Notes under the pieces: generated by a model | What the model was told of the DNA's origin: nothing | What the model saw: only the letters and a program-made list of their open reading frames with translations | Databases searched by the model: none | Source: Sulfurovum riftiae | GTDB taxonomy: Bacteria > Campylobacterota > Campylobacteria > Campylobacterales > Sulfurovaceae | Length of the DNA: 42,730 nucleotides | Direction of reading: 5' to 3' | Assembly (NCBI RefSeq): GCF_001595645.1 | Contig: NZ_LNKT01000005.1 | Coordinates: 1-42,730 of the forward strand | Shown: piece after piece, positions 24,542-33,354 of the stretch | Position numbering within the stretch: position 1 is the stretch's first letter | Layout of the letters: the number at the start of each line of letters is the position of its first letter | Made by a program: the position numbers and the translations under genes

Positions 24542-24567
24542 GTAGGGCGGGCAATTGCCCACCCTAC
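24542..24567. repeat. REP hairpin (family C), near-perfect palindrome with GTAG feet on both sides
   Basis: GTAGGGCGGGCAATTGCCC plus ACCCTAC reads nearly the same on both strands (one C/A mismatch pair). On the minus strand its TAG (24566-24564) is the stop codon of the upstream unknown gene. Its other foot is 16 bases before murC. Confidence 0.82.
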
Positions 24568-25163
24568 GCGTTCTTATCTTTTTCAAGTACTTTGAGTTCC
24601 TCTTTGCCCTGCTGTACATATTTCGCATACATCGTCAGAAGAATATCGTTGGGCTGTACAAAACTCTGGATGAAAAGTGCCAGAGGATCATTGGGATCCA
24701 CATCACCTACATCCACCAGATTGTCAATGAAATCATCAAAACCCATTCCGGACATCACTGCAGCCGCATGGATCATCATAGCATCTTTGAGTCCCTTGTG
24801 GTCGATGGTATGGTGCAGTACAAGAAACATCTCTTTTGCCGCTTTGGCATCGTTCTCACTGTAGCGCTGAATGGCATGTTCATAGATCGCTCTTGCAATG
24901 GCCTTCTCTTCCTCATCGTTCATATCGAAGGATCTGTGTTCAACAAGATATTGGGACAGTTTGTCAAAAGCCGTATTGACAATATAGGTGAATATTTCAT
25001 TGATCTCATCTTCCGGTGCTTCTATTACAAGCTGTGCATCCAGAAGCTGGTAGCCTTTATGGATACTCTCCTCTTTTCTGCACTCCTCTTCAAGCCGCTT
25101 GATGTTGGCAAGGAACTCCGGGTCTTTCTTCAACTCTTCTACGTGTATTTCTGGCATTTCCAT
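24564..25163 (-). CDS. Protein of unknown function, helical
   Basis: A 199-residue acidic, helix-rich soluble protein. Visible segments are EELKKDPEFLANIKRLEEECRKEE near the start (split here as EELKKDPEFL and IKRLEEECRKEE), then DAMMIHAAAVMSGMGFDDFIDNL, then FVQPNDILLTMYAKYVQQGKEE. I do not recognise a family and see no catalytic motif. The ATG at 25163 has AAAGGAT upstream. The stop is provided by a REP foot. It is flanked by murC and a DapC-like gene on the same strand. Confidence 0.75.
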   Translation of the reverse strand: MEMPEIHVEELKKDPEFLANIKRLEEECRKEESIHKGYQLLDAQLVIEAPEDEINEIFTYIVNTAFDKLSQYLVEHRSFDMNDEEEKAIARAIYEHAIQRYSENDAKAAKEMFLVLHHTIDHKGLKDAMMIHAAAVMSGMGFDDFIDNLVDVGDVDPNDPLALFIQSFVQPNDILLTMYAKYVQQGKEELKVLEKDKNA

Positions 25164-25184
25164 TTCTTTATATCCTTTTAAAAC

Positions 25185-25206
25185 GGTGGGCTGAAGCCCA
25201 CCCTAC
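25185..25206. repeat. REP hairpin (family B), single
   Basis: GGTGGGCTGAAGCCCACC with a CTAC foot, between the DapC-like gene and the unknown gene. It stands 11 bases from the palindrome of heptamer element copy 3, the same spacing as at 33343-33354. Confidence 0.85.
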
Positions 25207-25217
25207 ATAAAACAAAA

Positions 25218-25262
25218 GCATTGCAAAACAATGCCTACCGCAATTCCTAATTCCTAATTCCT
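25218..25262. repeat. Heptamer-hairpin element, copy 3 (DapC-like 3' end)
   Basis: The palindrome GCATTG-CAAAA-CAATGC (25218-25234), the linker CTACCGC, then three AATTCCT heptamers (25242-25262) and a related AATTTTT. The stop codon (25247-25249) and last codons of the aminotransferase lie in the heptamers. Read on the minus strand the palindrome is followed by TTTTGTTTT, a good intrinsic-terminator form. Confidence 0.8.
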
Positions 25263-26386
25263 AATTTTTCACGCAACGAAGCAACACGTTGAAGTGCTTC
25301 TCTGGTTTTATCCGCTTCATAAACCAGTGCAAGTCTGACATAGCCTTTGCCTTCCCCTTCTCTTCCCAGGAAAGAACCCGGGATCACTTTGAGATTGTAG
25401 GCTTCATAGAGTCTTACCGTAAAAGCGATCTCATCTTCCACTTTAAGCCAGATATAGAATGTGGCTTCGGGTGCCTCTATGCCCAATATCTCTTTGGCGA
25501 TCTCGAAATTCTTCCTGTACTTCTCCCTGAAACCATCTACATGCTTTTGATCTGCCCAGGCAACAGCTGCAGCTTCCTGCAGCGGCAGCGAAGAAGCACA
25601 GCCCACATAGGTACGGTAGACCATATATGCTTTGAGTATCTCCGCATCACCGGCGATGAAACCGCTGCGAAGCCCCGGTGCGGAAGAACGTTTTGAGATG
25701 GAGTTGATGACCAGTATGTTCTTGAAATTCTCGTTCCCCGCTTCGATGCTGGCATTGAGCATGGAAGGTACCGGTTCATCCAGATAAAGGTCGGCATAAC
25801 ATTCGTCATTGAGTAACACAAACTCATGTTTCAGTGCCAGTTTCACCCACCTTTTCATCTCTTCCAGTCCCATGACCGAACTTGTCGGGTTGTTCGGGGA
25901 GTTGAGAATGACCAGGTTGGCTTCTGCCAGTACGGACTCATCTACCTCCGGCTGAAATCCGTTGCTTTCGTTCAGATTCAGATAGATCACATTCGCCCTG
26001 CTCGCTTTTGCCGCCCCTTCGTAGATTTGGTAAAAGGGATTGGGGAAGACCATCAACGGTTCCTCGACATCATGCAACAGGAATTGAGGGAAATTGAACA
26101 GTACCTCTCGTGTACCGAAGGTAGGGATGATCTGGGCATTCTCCAGCACCAGGCCGAAGCGGTCTTTCAGATAGGTCAGCATCCCCTCTCTAAGGACGGA
26201 TTCTCCTGCTGTCTTCGGGTATTTGTTCAACAGGGGAGCATGGGCATTCAATGCATCCAGAATGAACTGCGGTGTCTCGAACTGCGGCTCGCCTATGGTC
26301 AGTGAAAGGGGGCTGTAATCCCCGTTGGGGATCACATTTTCAAGCAGTCGGTTCAGTTTTTCAAACGGATAGGTTTCGAAGTTCAT
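25247..26386 (-). CDS. PLP aminotransferase, DapC-like
   Basis: A 379-residue class I/II aminotransferase. The best guess is N-succinyldiaminopimelate aminotransferase of the lysine/diaminopimelate route, as similar Campylobacterota proteins are named; alternatives in the aspartate aminotransferase fold remain possible. Marks are SLTIGEPQFETP, LVILNSPNNPTS, LNDECYADLYL and the PLP lysine in SISKRSSAPGLRSGF. The ATG is at 26386. The final residues LGIRN and stop are encoded in a heptamer repeat, so the C-terminus may have been trimmed or extended by the element. Confidence 0.82.
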   Translation of the reverse strand: MNFETYPFEKLNRLLENVIPNGDYSPLSLTIGEPQFETPQFILDALNAHAPLLNKYPKTAGESVLREGMLTYLKDRFGLVLENAQIIPTFGTREVLFNFPQFLLHDVEEPLMVFPNPFYQIYEGAAKASRANVIYLNLNESNGFQPEVDESVLAEANLVILNSPNNPTSSVMGLEEMKRWVKLALKHEFVLLNDECYADLYLDEPVPSMLNASIEAGNENFKNILVINSISKRSSAPGLRSGFIAGDAEILKAYMVYRTYVGCASSLPLQEAAAVAWADQKHVDGFREKYRKNFEIAKEILGIEAPEATFYIWLKVEDEIAFTVRLYEAYNLKVIPGSFLGREGEGKGYVRLALVYEADKTREALQRVASLREKLGIRN

Positions 26387-26465
26387 GGGTTCTCTGTATT
26401 TTTAAAAGATTATAGCGAAGATGGGGTTAAAAGTTAAAAAGTCTCTTACCGTAAGAACATACCTG

Positions 26466-27797
26466 TCAGAGAGTTGCCTTCTTCACACAGTTTCTTCCAG
26501 ACATCTTCGCGGCGTACAGCGCTTTGTCGGCACGTTCTATCACTTCATTGAGATCATCGCTCTCCCTGATCTGAGAAACACCGATACTCGCCGTTATGCA
26601 GGGCATTCCTTCAAGGGAAAATGCTTCAATGACCCGGCATAGCTTTTCGGCGATCCGGTAGGCAGTATCACAATCTGCCGCCGGCAGCAGCGCCACAAAC
26701 TCTTCTCCTCCCCATCGACACAGTATATCGACATTGCGAAGTTCACGCAGGAGAAGGTTCGATATCTGTTTGAGCATCTCATCACCGATGTTATGCCCAT
26801 ACGTATCATTGACCTGCTTGAAGTGGTCAAGGTCGATCACGAGAAGCGAAAGAGCGTTCTCCCTCTGGACCATAACAGTGTACTCGGAAACAAAAAGTTC
26901 AAGAAACTTCATACGGTTGTATAGCCCAGTCAACGAGTCCGTTGCAGCGATCTTTTCGAACTTCCTGCTTTTCTGCTCCAGTTTCTCATTGGTATCCCGA
27001 AGCTCTTTCTGATAGGTCTGCATCATCCTGACCCACCGTGTATATGCTATGGAGATCAACTCTTTTTGTGTAATGGAACCGGTGAGTATTCCCTCATCAT
27101 CTACAGTGACGATACGTTTAAAAGATTTGTCCTGCATGAAGCTGAGTGCTTCGTTCAACGTACAGTACTGGGAAATGGTCTCAACAGGAGAAACCATATA
27201 GGTCTTGATGGGCAGAGAGAGGTCAACATGACTTTTCAGAAGCCTCAAAATATCTTTTGTCGTAATAATGCCAATAGGTTTACCCGCTTCAACGATCATG
27301 GTCGCATCATGCTTGTAGCGCTCCATGGTATTGAAAATATCCAGTGTGGTCTCTTCTTTGTCTATCCAGCGGTTACGCTTCTTGATATGCAACAGGTCGG
27401 AGAGCCTGTAATTGTCCATCAGGGTATCCGGGTCGATACTCGACAGGATATCCGACTGCGTGATGATGCCATAAAGAGAGTTGTCATCATTGAGAACAAC
27501 GATCTGTTCAAAATCATTATGAAGATACGCCAGCGTATCGATGATACTCTTCTCTTTGTATATTGTTGGCATTTTTGGCAATTCCAATGTCTCCAGCAGA
27601 ATATTCTTTTTCTGCTGCTCCCTGTTAAGGCGAAGTATTTCGTAAATGCTCAACAAATAATAATGGTCCTGGCCTGTCACCACGACGTTTCGGTGGTTGG
27701 AACGGAACAGCATATCGATCGCTTCCGCCAGCGTGGAGGCTCTGGAGATCGAAATGACTTCGGTCGTGGTGATTTCAGATACTTTTGGGAAATACAT
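26466..27797 (-). CDS. Soluble diguanylate cyclase with four CBS motifs
   Basis: Predicted to make cyclic di-GMP. The 443 residues have no membrane helix. Two CBS pairs occupy about 1-120 and 125-250, marked by VVVLNDDNSLYGIITQSDIL and IGIITTKDILRLL; such pairs usually bind adenine nucleotides. A coiled linker (about 255-285, RDTNEKLEQKSRKFEKI) leads to the GGDEF domain (285-443). The active motif is GGEEF, preceded by RNVD, a complete inhibitory I-site, so both synthesis and product inhibition are plausible. It is monocistronic by appearance. Confidence 0.9.
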   Translation of the reverse strand: MYFPKVSEITTTEVISISRASTLAEAIDMLFRSNHRNVVVTGQDHYYLLSIYEILRLNREQQKKNILLETLELPKMPTIYKEKSIIDTLAYLHNDFEQIVVLNDDNSLYGIITQSDILSSIDPDTLMDNYRLSDLLHIKKRNRWIDKEETTLDIFNTMERYKHDATMIVEAGKPIGIITTKDILRLLKSHVDLSLPIKTYMVSPVETISQYCTLNEALSFMQDKSFKRIVTVDDEGILTGSITQKELISIAYTRWVRMMQTYQKELRDTNEKLEQKSRKFEKIAATDSLTGLYNRMKFLELFVSEYTVMVQRENALSLLVIDLDHFKQVNDTYGHNIGDEMLKQISNLLLRELRNVDILCRWGGEEFVALLPAADCDTAYRIAEKLCRVIEAFSLEGMPCITASIGVSQIRESDDLNEVIERADKALYAAKMSGRNCVKKATL

Positions 27798-27885
27798 ATA
27801 GGTATTTTACCGCTTCAAAGGAAAAGAATAAGCCTTTTTAATGATAAAAAGTTTTAAAAAAGAACTATTCTCCCTGTTGGTAACA

Positions 27886-29616
27886 CTAATAGAGCAGTGT
27901 CCCTCTTTTTTCCACGGCACTGTTCTGTGTAAGGAAAGCCCCCTGGTTCAGGCTCGATCTGACTTTTTTCAAGGCATTCCTTGCTGCTGTTTCAGAACGG
28001 TAGGGACCTATAAGAACCTTATGATTTCCTTCGTTTTTCACAGTGTATGAAAAACCGAGTGCCCTCATTTTTGAAAGATAGGCTTTGGTAGGTGCCTGTG
28101 CAAAGGAACCTGCCTGGATATAGTAGTCCGCTTCGGTACCCTGCACAGTATGCTTTGCAGTGGCAGCACTAATCTTTTTGGCCTGCGTTGACTTAGAAGA
28201 AGGTTTCACTGCAACACCCCTTCCTTTATAGTTCACCAGCCATCTGATGATATTGTTCTGCAGTTGGGATGCCTTCCAGTTTCCCGCTTTACTGTTCACC
28301 AGAATGACAACGGTATAGACCCTCCCTTTCCTGCTTTTGACATAGCCGCCGATATTTTTCACACGCTTGAGTGTTCCGGTCTTCATCCAGGCGCGGTTTC
28401 GCACAACCGTACCTCTGAAACGTTTGCGTATCGTTCCGTCCACCCCTGCGATGGAGAGTGTTTTCATCCAGCGCTGTCCGTATTTGCTGTAGGCATGGTC
28501 ATACATCCGGGCAAGCAGTTTTGCCGAAAGTTTGGAAGTACGGGAAAGTCCGCATCCATTGTCAATGTAGAGTTTTCCGCCATTCAGCGCCCCTCTGCTC
28601 TTGAGGATATACTCAACCGCCTGTCGGCCTTTCTGCAGCGTTGACGGTGCCCCGTACATCTTTGCACCCAGAAGGAGCAGAATCTGACGGGCATAAAGAT
28701 TGTTGCTCTTCTTGGCTGTCTTGGCGATGATCTTCTCCAGCGGTCTGGAGTAGTGCGTAAAGAGTTCTTTGGCATTCTTCGGGATCCTGTTCAGACGGAA
28801 ACCACCGTTCACAGCGATACCCTCCTGCTTCAAAGCATCCTTCAGGGCATAATAGAATGTTTTGTAGGGCTTGGTGATCACCTGGCAGAGCTTACGCGTA
28901 CCGCATTTCCTGGAAATGGGCCCCTTGAGCAGTACCGTAGGTGTATCCTGGCTCTTGTCGACTTTGAAAGAGGGCCAGGAGTAGCGTCCCCGACAGGGCT
29001 TGTTGACAAGCTTGAGGTTGTTGACGACCCTGTAACTGGCATCGGGCACCTGCTTTGATACACTGTTCTGCTTGGGCGTGATACAGATGGTACTGACCCG
29101 CTCGTTAAACATCATCGCATCGGGCATGGCATTGTAGGGACTGTAGGTATGCTGGTCGAAACCCGAATTGTCTTTGGTCCCTACCTTGAAGTAGGTACGG
29201 TCTATGACGATGTTACCGGTGATCTTTCTGATCCCTTTGGCTTTGATTTGCGCTACGATACTCTTAAGGTCCTTATCTGACAGTGTTGGATCTCCAAAGC
29301 CTTTGACCAGCAGGTCACCGTTTAGTACGCCGCCTTTGAGTTTGCCTGTGGTATAGAACTTGGTAGGCCAGCGGTAATCGAAACCCAGTTTCAGTACGGC
29401 AGCATAGGTCGTCAGCACTTTGATGACCGAAGCCGGTGTACGTACGGTGTCCGCATTCAGAGATGCCACTACCCGGTTGCTCTTCCCCGCCTCTTTGATA
29501 TAGATGCTGATATCTTTTTTGGGAATGCCGGATTTTGCAATGATCTGCTGCAGCCCTGCAGGCATGGCAGCAGCCAAAGAGATCAGCAAACTGTACAGTA
29601 TGATAAATCGTTTCAT
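27886..29616 (-). CDS. dacB: PBP4-type D-Ala-D-Ala carboxypeptidase/endopeptidase with SPOR domain
   Basis: A 576-residue periplasmic penicillin-binding protein of family S13. It has a signal peptide (1-17). The catalytic marks are SVIK (S63, K66), SNN (304-306) and KTG (412-414). The usual large insertion between the first two motifs is present. A lysine- and threonine-rich linker (about 465-495) leads to a C-terminal SPOR domain (about 498-565, YYIQAGSFAQAP and HKVLIGPYRSETAARNAL), which in other proteins binds denuded glycan strands at the division site. The fusion suggests septal targeting. Its ATG overlaps the upstream lyase gene by 4 bases. Confidence 0.92.
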   Translation of the reverse strand: MKRFIILYSLLISLAAAMPAGLQQIIAKSGIPKKDISIYIKEAGKSNRVVASLNADTVRTPASVIKVLTTYAAVLKLGFDYRWPTKFYTTGKLKGGVLNGDLLVKGFGDPTLSDKDLKSIVAQIKAKGIRKITGNIVIDRTYFKVGTKDNSGFDQHTYSPYNAMPDAMMFNERVSTICITPKQNSVSKQVPDASYRVVNNLKLVNKPCRGRYSWPSFKVDKSQDTPTVLLKGPISRKCGTRKLCQVITKPYKTFYYALKDALKQEGIAVNGGFRLNRIPKNAKELFTHYSRPLEKIIAKTAKKSNNLYARQILLLLGAKMYGAPSTLQKGRQAVEYILKSRGALNGGKLYIDNGCGLSRTSKLSAKLLARMYDHAYSKYGQRWMKTLSIAGVDGTIRKRFRGTVVRNRAWMKTGTLKRVKNIGGYVKSRKGRVYTVVILVNSKAGNWKASQLQNNIIRWLVNYKGRGVAVKPSSKSTQAKKISAATAKHTVQGTEADYYIQAGSFAQAPTKAYLSKMRALGFSYTVKNEGNHKVLIGPYRSETAARNALKKVRSSLNQGAFLTQNSAVEKRGTLLY

Positions 29617-30770
29617 ATTTTTTCCTTATATGCGCATGAAAGTCTTTTCATGGCTTCTTCCAATACTGCCCTGGATGTACCTATGTTCAGGCGCATGAAA
29701 CCTTCACCGGCTTTCCCGAAGCTCAACCCGTCATTCAGTCCAAGCTTCGCTTTCTTCACAAAAAAATCCACCAGTTCAGAATGGGAAACACCCCAGTCCC
29801 TGCAGTCGAGCCACATCAAATAGGTCGCTTCGGGTCCATTCACCCTTATCGGGAAAGGGTGTGACTCTATAAACGATTTCACATAGGCGATATTGGCCTG
29901 CAGATGCTTTTTAAGTGTCTCAAGCCAGGCATCACCCGCCTCATAGGCACTCATGAGCGCTTCTATTCCGAAAGGATTGCCATTGCTGATGCCCGATCTG
30001 GCCTGCTCTATGAGATACTTTTTGCGAAGCCTTTCATTGGGTATGATCGCATACGAAGTATTGAGACCGGCAACGTTGAAGGTCTTGGAAGGTGCATTGA
30101 AAACAACACACTTCTCCTTCATCTTCTCAAAACTTCCTATGATATGGTGTGTTTTGTCATACACGATATCGGCATGGATCTCGTCGGAGACGATCAGCAC
30201 ATCATTGGCGATACAGAGTTCAACAAGCCTTTCAAGCTCCTCTTCGTCCCATACCCTTCCGGTTGGATTGTGCGGCGAGCAGAGGAGGAAAAGTACCGCC
30301 TCCTTCGCTTTCTTTTCAAAATCCTCAAAGTCAATGCTGTATCTGCTGTTTTCATAAAGCAGTGTATTGTCAAGTACCTTCCGCTTCCTGTGTTTTACCG
30401 AAGAGGCGAACGGCGGGTAGAGTGGTGTCTGTATCAGTATGCCGTCACCCTCATTGCTGTAGGCCTCGATGGCAAAATTGATTGAGGGGACCACACCATA
30501 GCAGGGTACAATCCACTCCTGCTTTATCTCCCATCCGAAACGTTTCTGCATCCATCCTGCGATCGCATCGTAATACCTTTCCGGATAGGCCGTATATCCG
30601 TAGATCGGATGTTCGGCTCTTTGCTGCAGCGCTTCGCGGACACACTGAGGCGAGGCAAGGTCCATATCTGCCACCCATAGCGGCAAAAGGTCTTCTGTAC
30701 CGAATTTTTTGACGGCATCGTCGTACTTGGTCGTGTAGGTACCGCTTCTGTCTATGGCTTCAAAGGTCAT
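29613..30770 (-). CDS. ovoB: PLP-dependent C-S lyase (MalY/PatB type), probable OvoB
   Basis: A 385-residue fold-type I PLP enzyme. Marks are LPLWVADMDLASPQ near the start, SPHNPTGRVW, VSDEIHADIVY and the PLP lysine in APSKTFNVAGL. MalY/PatB enzymes split C-S bonds, for example in cystathionine. Here the ATG at 30770 overlaps the ovoA stop as ATGA, with GGGAGAG as RBS inside ovoA. Ovothiol synthesis needs a PLP lyase (OvoB) to cut the 5-histidylcysteine sulfoxide made by OvoA, so that is the likely role. A general cystathionine beta-lyase is the alternative. Confidence 0.75.
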   Translation of the reverse strand: MTFEAIDRSGTYTTKYDDAVKKFGTEDLLPLWVADMDLASPQCVREALQQRAEHPIYGYTAYPERYYDAIAGWMQKRFGWEIKQEWIVPCYGVVPSINFAIEAYSNEGDGILIQTPLYPPFASSVKHRKRKVLDNTLLYENSRYSIDFEDFEKKAKEAVLFLLCSPHNPTGRVWDEEELERLVELCIANDVLIVSDEIHADIVYDKTHHIIGSFEKMKEKCVVFNAPSKTFNVAGLNTSYAIIPNERLRKKYLIEQARSGISNGNPFGIEALMSAYEAGDAWLETLKKHLQANIAYVKSFIESHPFPIRVNGPEATYLMWLDCRDWGVSHSELVDFFVKKAKLGLNDGLSFGKAGEGFMRLNIGTSRAVLEEAMKRLSCAYKEKI

Positions 30771-32884
30771 TTTCTCTCCCAAACACTCATCTCTGCAATG
30801 GTATGCTGATGTTTTCTGGCTGTCTCCTGTATGACAAACGGTACATCCCTTCTGTCGATCAGTCTGAAATCATCGTCAAGTATCTCATGCAGACCTTCAA
30901 GTGTCGTCACACTCTCTCCGTCTTTTTTGTAGCCGCCGATCCACTTCTCTTTCGGCGTCGATTCTTCCTGCCAGGTATAGGGAGAGGTCAGTATGAGCAA
31001 CCCGCCGCTGTGCAGACGTTCTGCAAGTGAATCAAGGAACTTCCAGGGGTCATAAAGGCGGTCTATCAGGTTGCCGGCGAAGATCAGGTCAAATCCGGTG
31101 AAGATCGGCTTGAGGTTGCAGGCATCCGCCTGCCAGAAAGTCACTTTGTCTGCCTCTTCCTGCAAGCTGTGATCTTCCAACCTCACTTCATGGAAGGCTT
31201 CGAGTTCCCCTTCAGTAGGCATCACGTAACGCAAAACACCGCTCTCTTTGAGTCTCTCTGCCTCCTGGATGAACCGGGCAGAGAAATCCACCCCGATGAC
31301 CTCATCAAAACCTCTTGCCAGTTCAAAGCTGCTTCTGCCGATGGCACAGCCGATATCGAATGCTTTTCTTCTGGGTCTCTCCTGCATGTATTCCAACGCC
31401 AAGGAAGCACACCTTGCCGGATAGTTCTCTACTCCCAGCGCGTTCTCGCCCCAGCCGAAATGGCAGTACTGCGAAATGATACTGTCGGTCGTATAGGGGT
31501 TCGTCGTCACCTTCTCTTCATAGCTGCTCTCCACATAGCGGAATCCCGCATGCTGGTAAAAATGGCGTCTGAATGCGTAACGGCTCTTTTCATGTGCCAG
31601 ATTCCCGCAGCTTATCCACGAACCTCCCTTGATGAGATTGTGTTTCCCGTCAAAGGTGGGTACGGTAAAGTCATCATAGACAGGGTGCACTTCGAAGCCT
31701 TCGAAAGGATAGATGGGCGTACGGCTCCACTGCCATACATTGCCTATCACATCATAAAAGCCATTGTGCTCATACCTGTTGACAGGTACAGAAGAGGCAG
31801 CATCTCTCAGGTCTATATTCCCCGGTGCCAGGCCTTTAGTAGAGCATTGTGCATACTTCGGAATCCCGGAAAACGCTCTTAAAGCACTATACTCATCTTC
31901 TGTAGGCAGTGTAATGGTTTTTCCCTCTTCCTCTCCCAGCCATCTGCAGAATGCTTCCGCTTCAAGGCAGTTCACCTCCACCGGCCAGTTCATGGGAAGC
32001 GGTATTTCACTGCTCAGGGTACGCAGACGGTAGCCATTGGGCTGCTTTCTGTCCTCTATCCAAAAGCGGGGATAATGCACCTTTGTATATTGTTTCCATG
32101 CAACACCTTCGTCACTCCAGAAACGGTCATTCTCATATCCGCCTGCCTTGACGAATGAGAGATACTCTGCATGGGAGACAAGGTATTTGGACACACTAAA
32201 AGCAGGAATTTCTGCCTGATGATGGCCATATTCATTGTCCCAACCAAAATAGGAATCATCTTTTGCTTTGCCGAGCATCACCCTTCTGGCCGGCACATCC
32301 TGCAGAGTGTTCTGTGGTGCCTCTCCAACTTCTTCACAGAGAGGCCAAGCTCCATCTTCCTGTACCAGCTCAATCGGCAGTTGGCGTATCAGTACTGAAG
32401 AAGTTTCAAGATGGATGTTCTCATGTTCGATCCCCATCAGGATCACCCACCACGGCGAATCCTGTGTAATGGGAAGACTCAAAGGAAGAGTATCGATCAG
32501 CCCGCTAACCAGGTCATATACTTTTTCTCTGTACTGCTGGGTATGTGTGAGTATCGGCCAGTTGTAGTGTTTCTCATTGAGATCATCCCAGCTCATCTCA
32601 TCAACCCCGACAGCGAAGATGGATTCAAGTTCCGCATCAATACGTCGGTCGATGATCTTGGCAAGTTTGAGTTTGTTGATGAAGAAGGTGGCCGTATGTC
32701 CGTAGTAAAAGATAATAGGATGCCGTAGAGGATCTGCTTTGAGATAGTAGGCTTCTTCCTGCCCTATAGTATTGAAAAGTGATTCGTAACGTTTAAAGCA
32801 GTTTTGAAAATAGGCTTTAATTTCTGAGCGTTTCAGCTCACTGTCATGACCTGTGAGTGTCGGCATTTGAATCATAAGTTCCAT
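30767..32884 (-). CDS. ovoA: 5-histidylcysteine sulfoxide synthase with methyltransferase domain
   Basis: Predicted to join cysteine to the 5-position of histidine with oxygen and iron, and to methylate the product in ovothiol A synthesis. The 705 residues hold a DinB-like domain with the iron-binding pattern HENIHLE (H154, H158, E160), a formylglycine-generating-enzyme-like domain (about 200-450; GNVWQWSRTP, IKGGSWISCGN), and a C-terminal SAM methyltransferase (about 480-705; FDIGCAIGRSSFELA, VIGVDFS). The three-domain order and length distinguish OvoA from EgtB, which lacks the fused methyltransferase. It starts the ovoA-ovoB-dacB overlap group. The first ATG (32884) is used; ATG seven codons later is an alternative. 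Confidence 0.87.
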   Translation of the reverse strand: MELMIQMPTLTGHDSELKRSEIKAYFQNCFKRYESLFNTIGQEEAYYLKADPLRHPIIFYYGHTATFFINKLKLAKIIDRRIDAELESIFAVGVDEMSWDDLNEKHYNWPILTHTQQYREKVYDLVSGLIDTLPLSLPITQDSPWWVILMGIEHENIHLETSSVLIRQLPIELVQEDGAWPLCEEVGEAPQNTLQDVPARRVMLGKAKDDSYFGWDNEYGHHQAEIPAFSVSKYLVSHAEYLSFVKAGGYENDRFWSDEGVAWKQYTKVHYPRFWIEDRKQPNGYRLRTLSSEIPLPMNWPVEVNCLEAEAFCRWLGEEEGKTITLPTEDEYSALRAFSGIPKYAQCSTKGLAPGNIDLRDAASSVPVNRYEHNGFYDVIGNVWQWSRTPIYPFEGFEVHPVYDDFTVPTFDGKHNLIKGGSWISCGNLAHEKSRYAFRRHFYQHAGFRYVESSYEEKVTTNPYTTDSIISQYCHFGWGENALGVENYPARCASLALEYMQERPRRKAFDIGCAIGRSSFELARGFDEVIGVDFSARFIQEAERLKESGVLRYVMPTEGELEAFHEVRLEDHSLQEEADKVTFWQADACNLKPIFTGFDLIFAGNLIDRLYDPWKFLDSLAERLHSGGLLILTSPYTWQEESTPKEKWIGGYKKDGESVTTLEGLHEILDDDFRLIDRRDVPFVIQETARKHQHTIAEMSVWERK

Positions 32885-32905
32885 TCACACTCCCGGTACA
32901 AGCGC

Positions 32906-33244
32906 TTAAAAATCGGCTTTCTCTTTCGCACTCTCGATCATGGAAACAAATATCGTATAAAGATTCGCGATCACCGCACCGATGACCAGGCCAACTGCGA
33001 TCTTGTCATTTTCATAGAACTGCAGTGCGAAGAATGCAGGTATCAGATGAAGGTCCGCCACCAGAGAACCTGCCAGAAGCTCTGCGGAAAGAATGTTCCT
33101 TACTCCGATCTTCAAGATGGTAGAGACCACATTCACAGAACCGGCGATAAAGAGTGCCACCGTTGAATTCTCATATAAAAATGCCGCTGATGTCGTCAAA
33201 GACATCAATGTAAAAAAGATATAAAAAACCTTGCCCCACTGCAT
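32906..33244 (-). CDS. Small integral membrane protein (DUF6394-like)
   Basis: A 112-residue protein with three or four hydrophobic helices (about 4-25, 29-45, 55-75, 80-102) and a short charged tail. The block LKIGVRNILSAELLAGSLVADLHLIPAF (shown as VRNILSAELLAG and LVADLHLIPAF) seems characteristic; I associate it with a Campylobacterota-specific family called DUF6394, from memory. No function is known to me. The RBS GGAGG precedes the ATG at 33244. ovoA starts 21 bases downstream, so the two may be cotranscribed. Confidence 0.75.
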   Translation of the reverse strand: MQWGKVFYIFFTLMSLTTSAAFLYENSTVALFIAGSVNVVSTILKIGVRNILSAELLAGSLVADLHLIPAFFALQFYENDKIAVGLVIGAVIANLYTIFVSMIESAKEKADF

Positions 33245-33320
33245 ACCATACCTCCTTTAAAGCCAAATGCTTTTTACTGCAATGCACCGCCATGCACTTC
33301 AATAAAATGCCAATATTTTC

Positions 33321-33342
33321 GGTGGGCCGAAGCCCACCCTGA
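33321..33342. repeat. REP hairpin (family B), single, degenerate foot
   Basis: GGTGGGCCGAAGCCCACC followed by CTGAC (for CTAC). It is next to heptamer element copy 4 with the same spacing as at 25185. The 188-base gap 33245-33432 otherwise holds that element and an AT-rich stretch. Confidence 0.8.
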
Positions 33343-33354
33343 CAGAAATAAAAA

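Noticed and set aside
30767-32884. EgtB (ergothioneine) instead of OvoA
   Set aside because: The protein has the fused C-terminal methyltransferase and total length of OvoA, and no egtD-like gene is adjacent.
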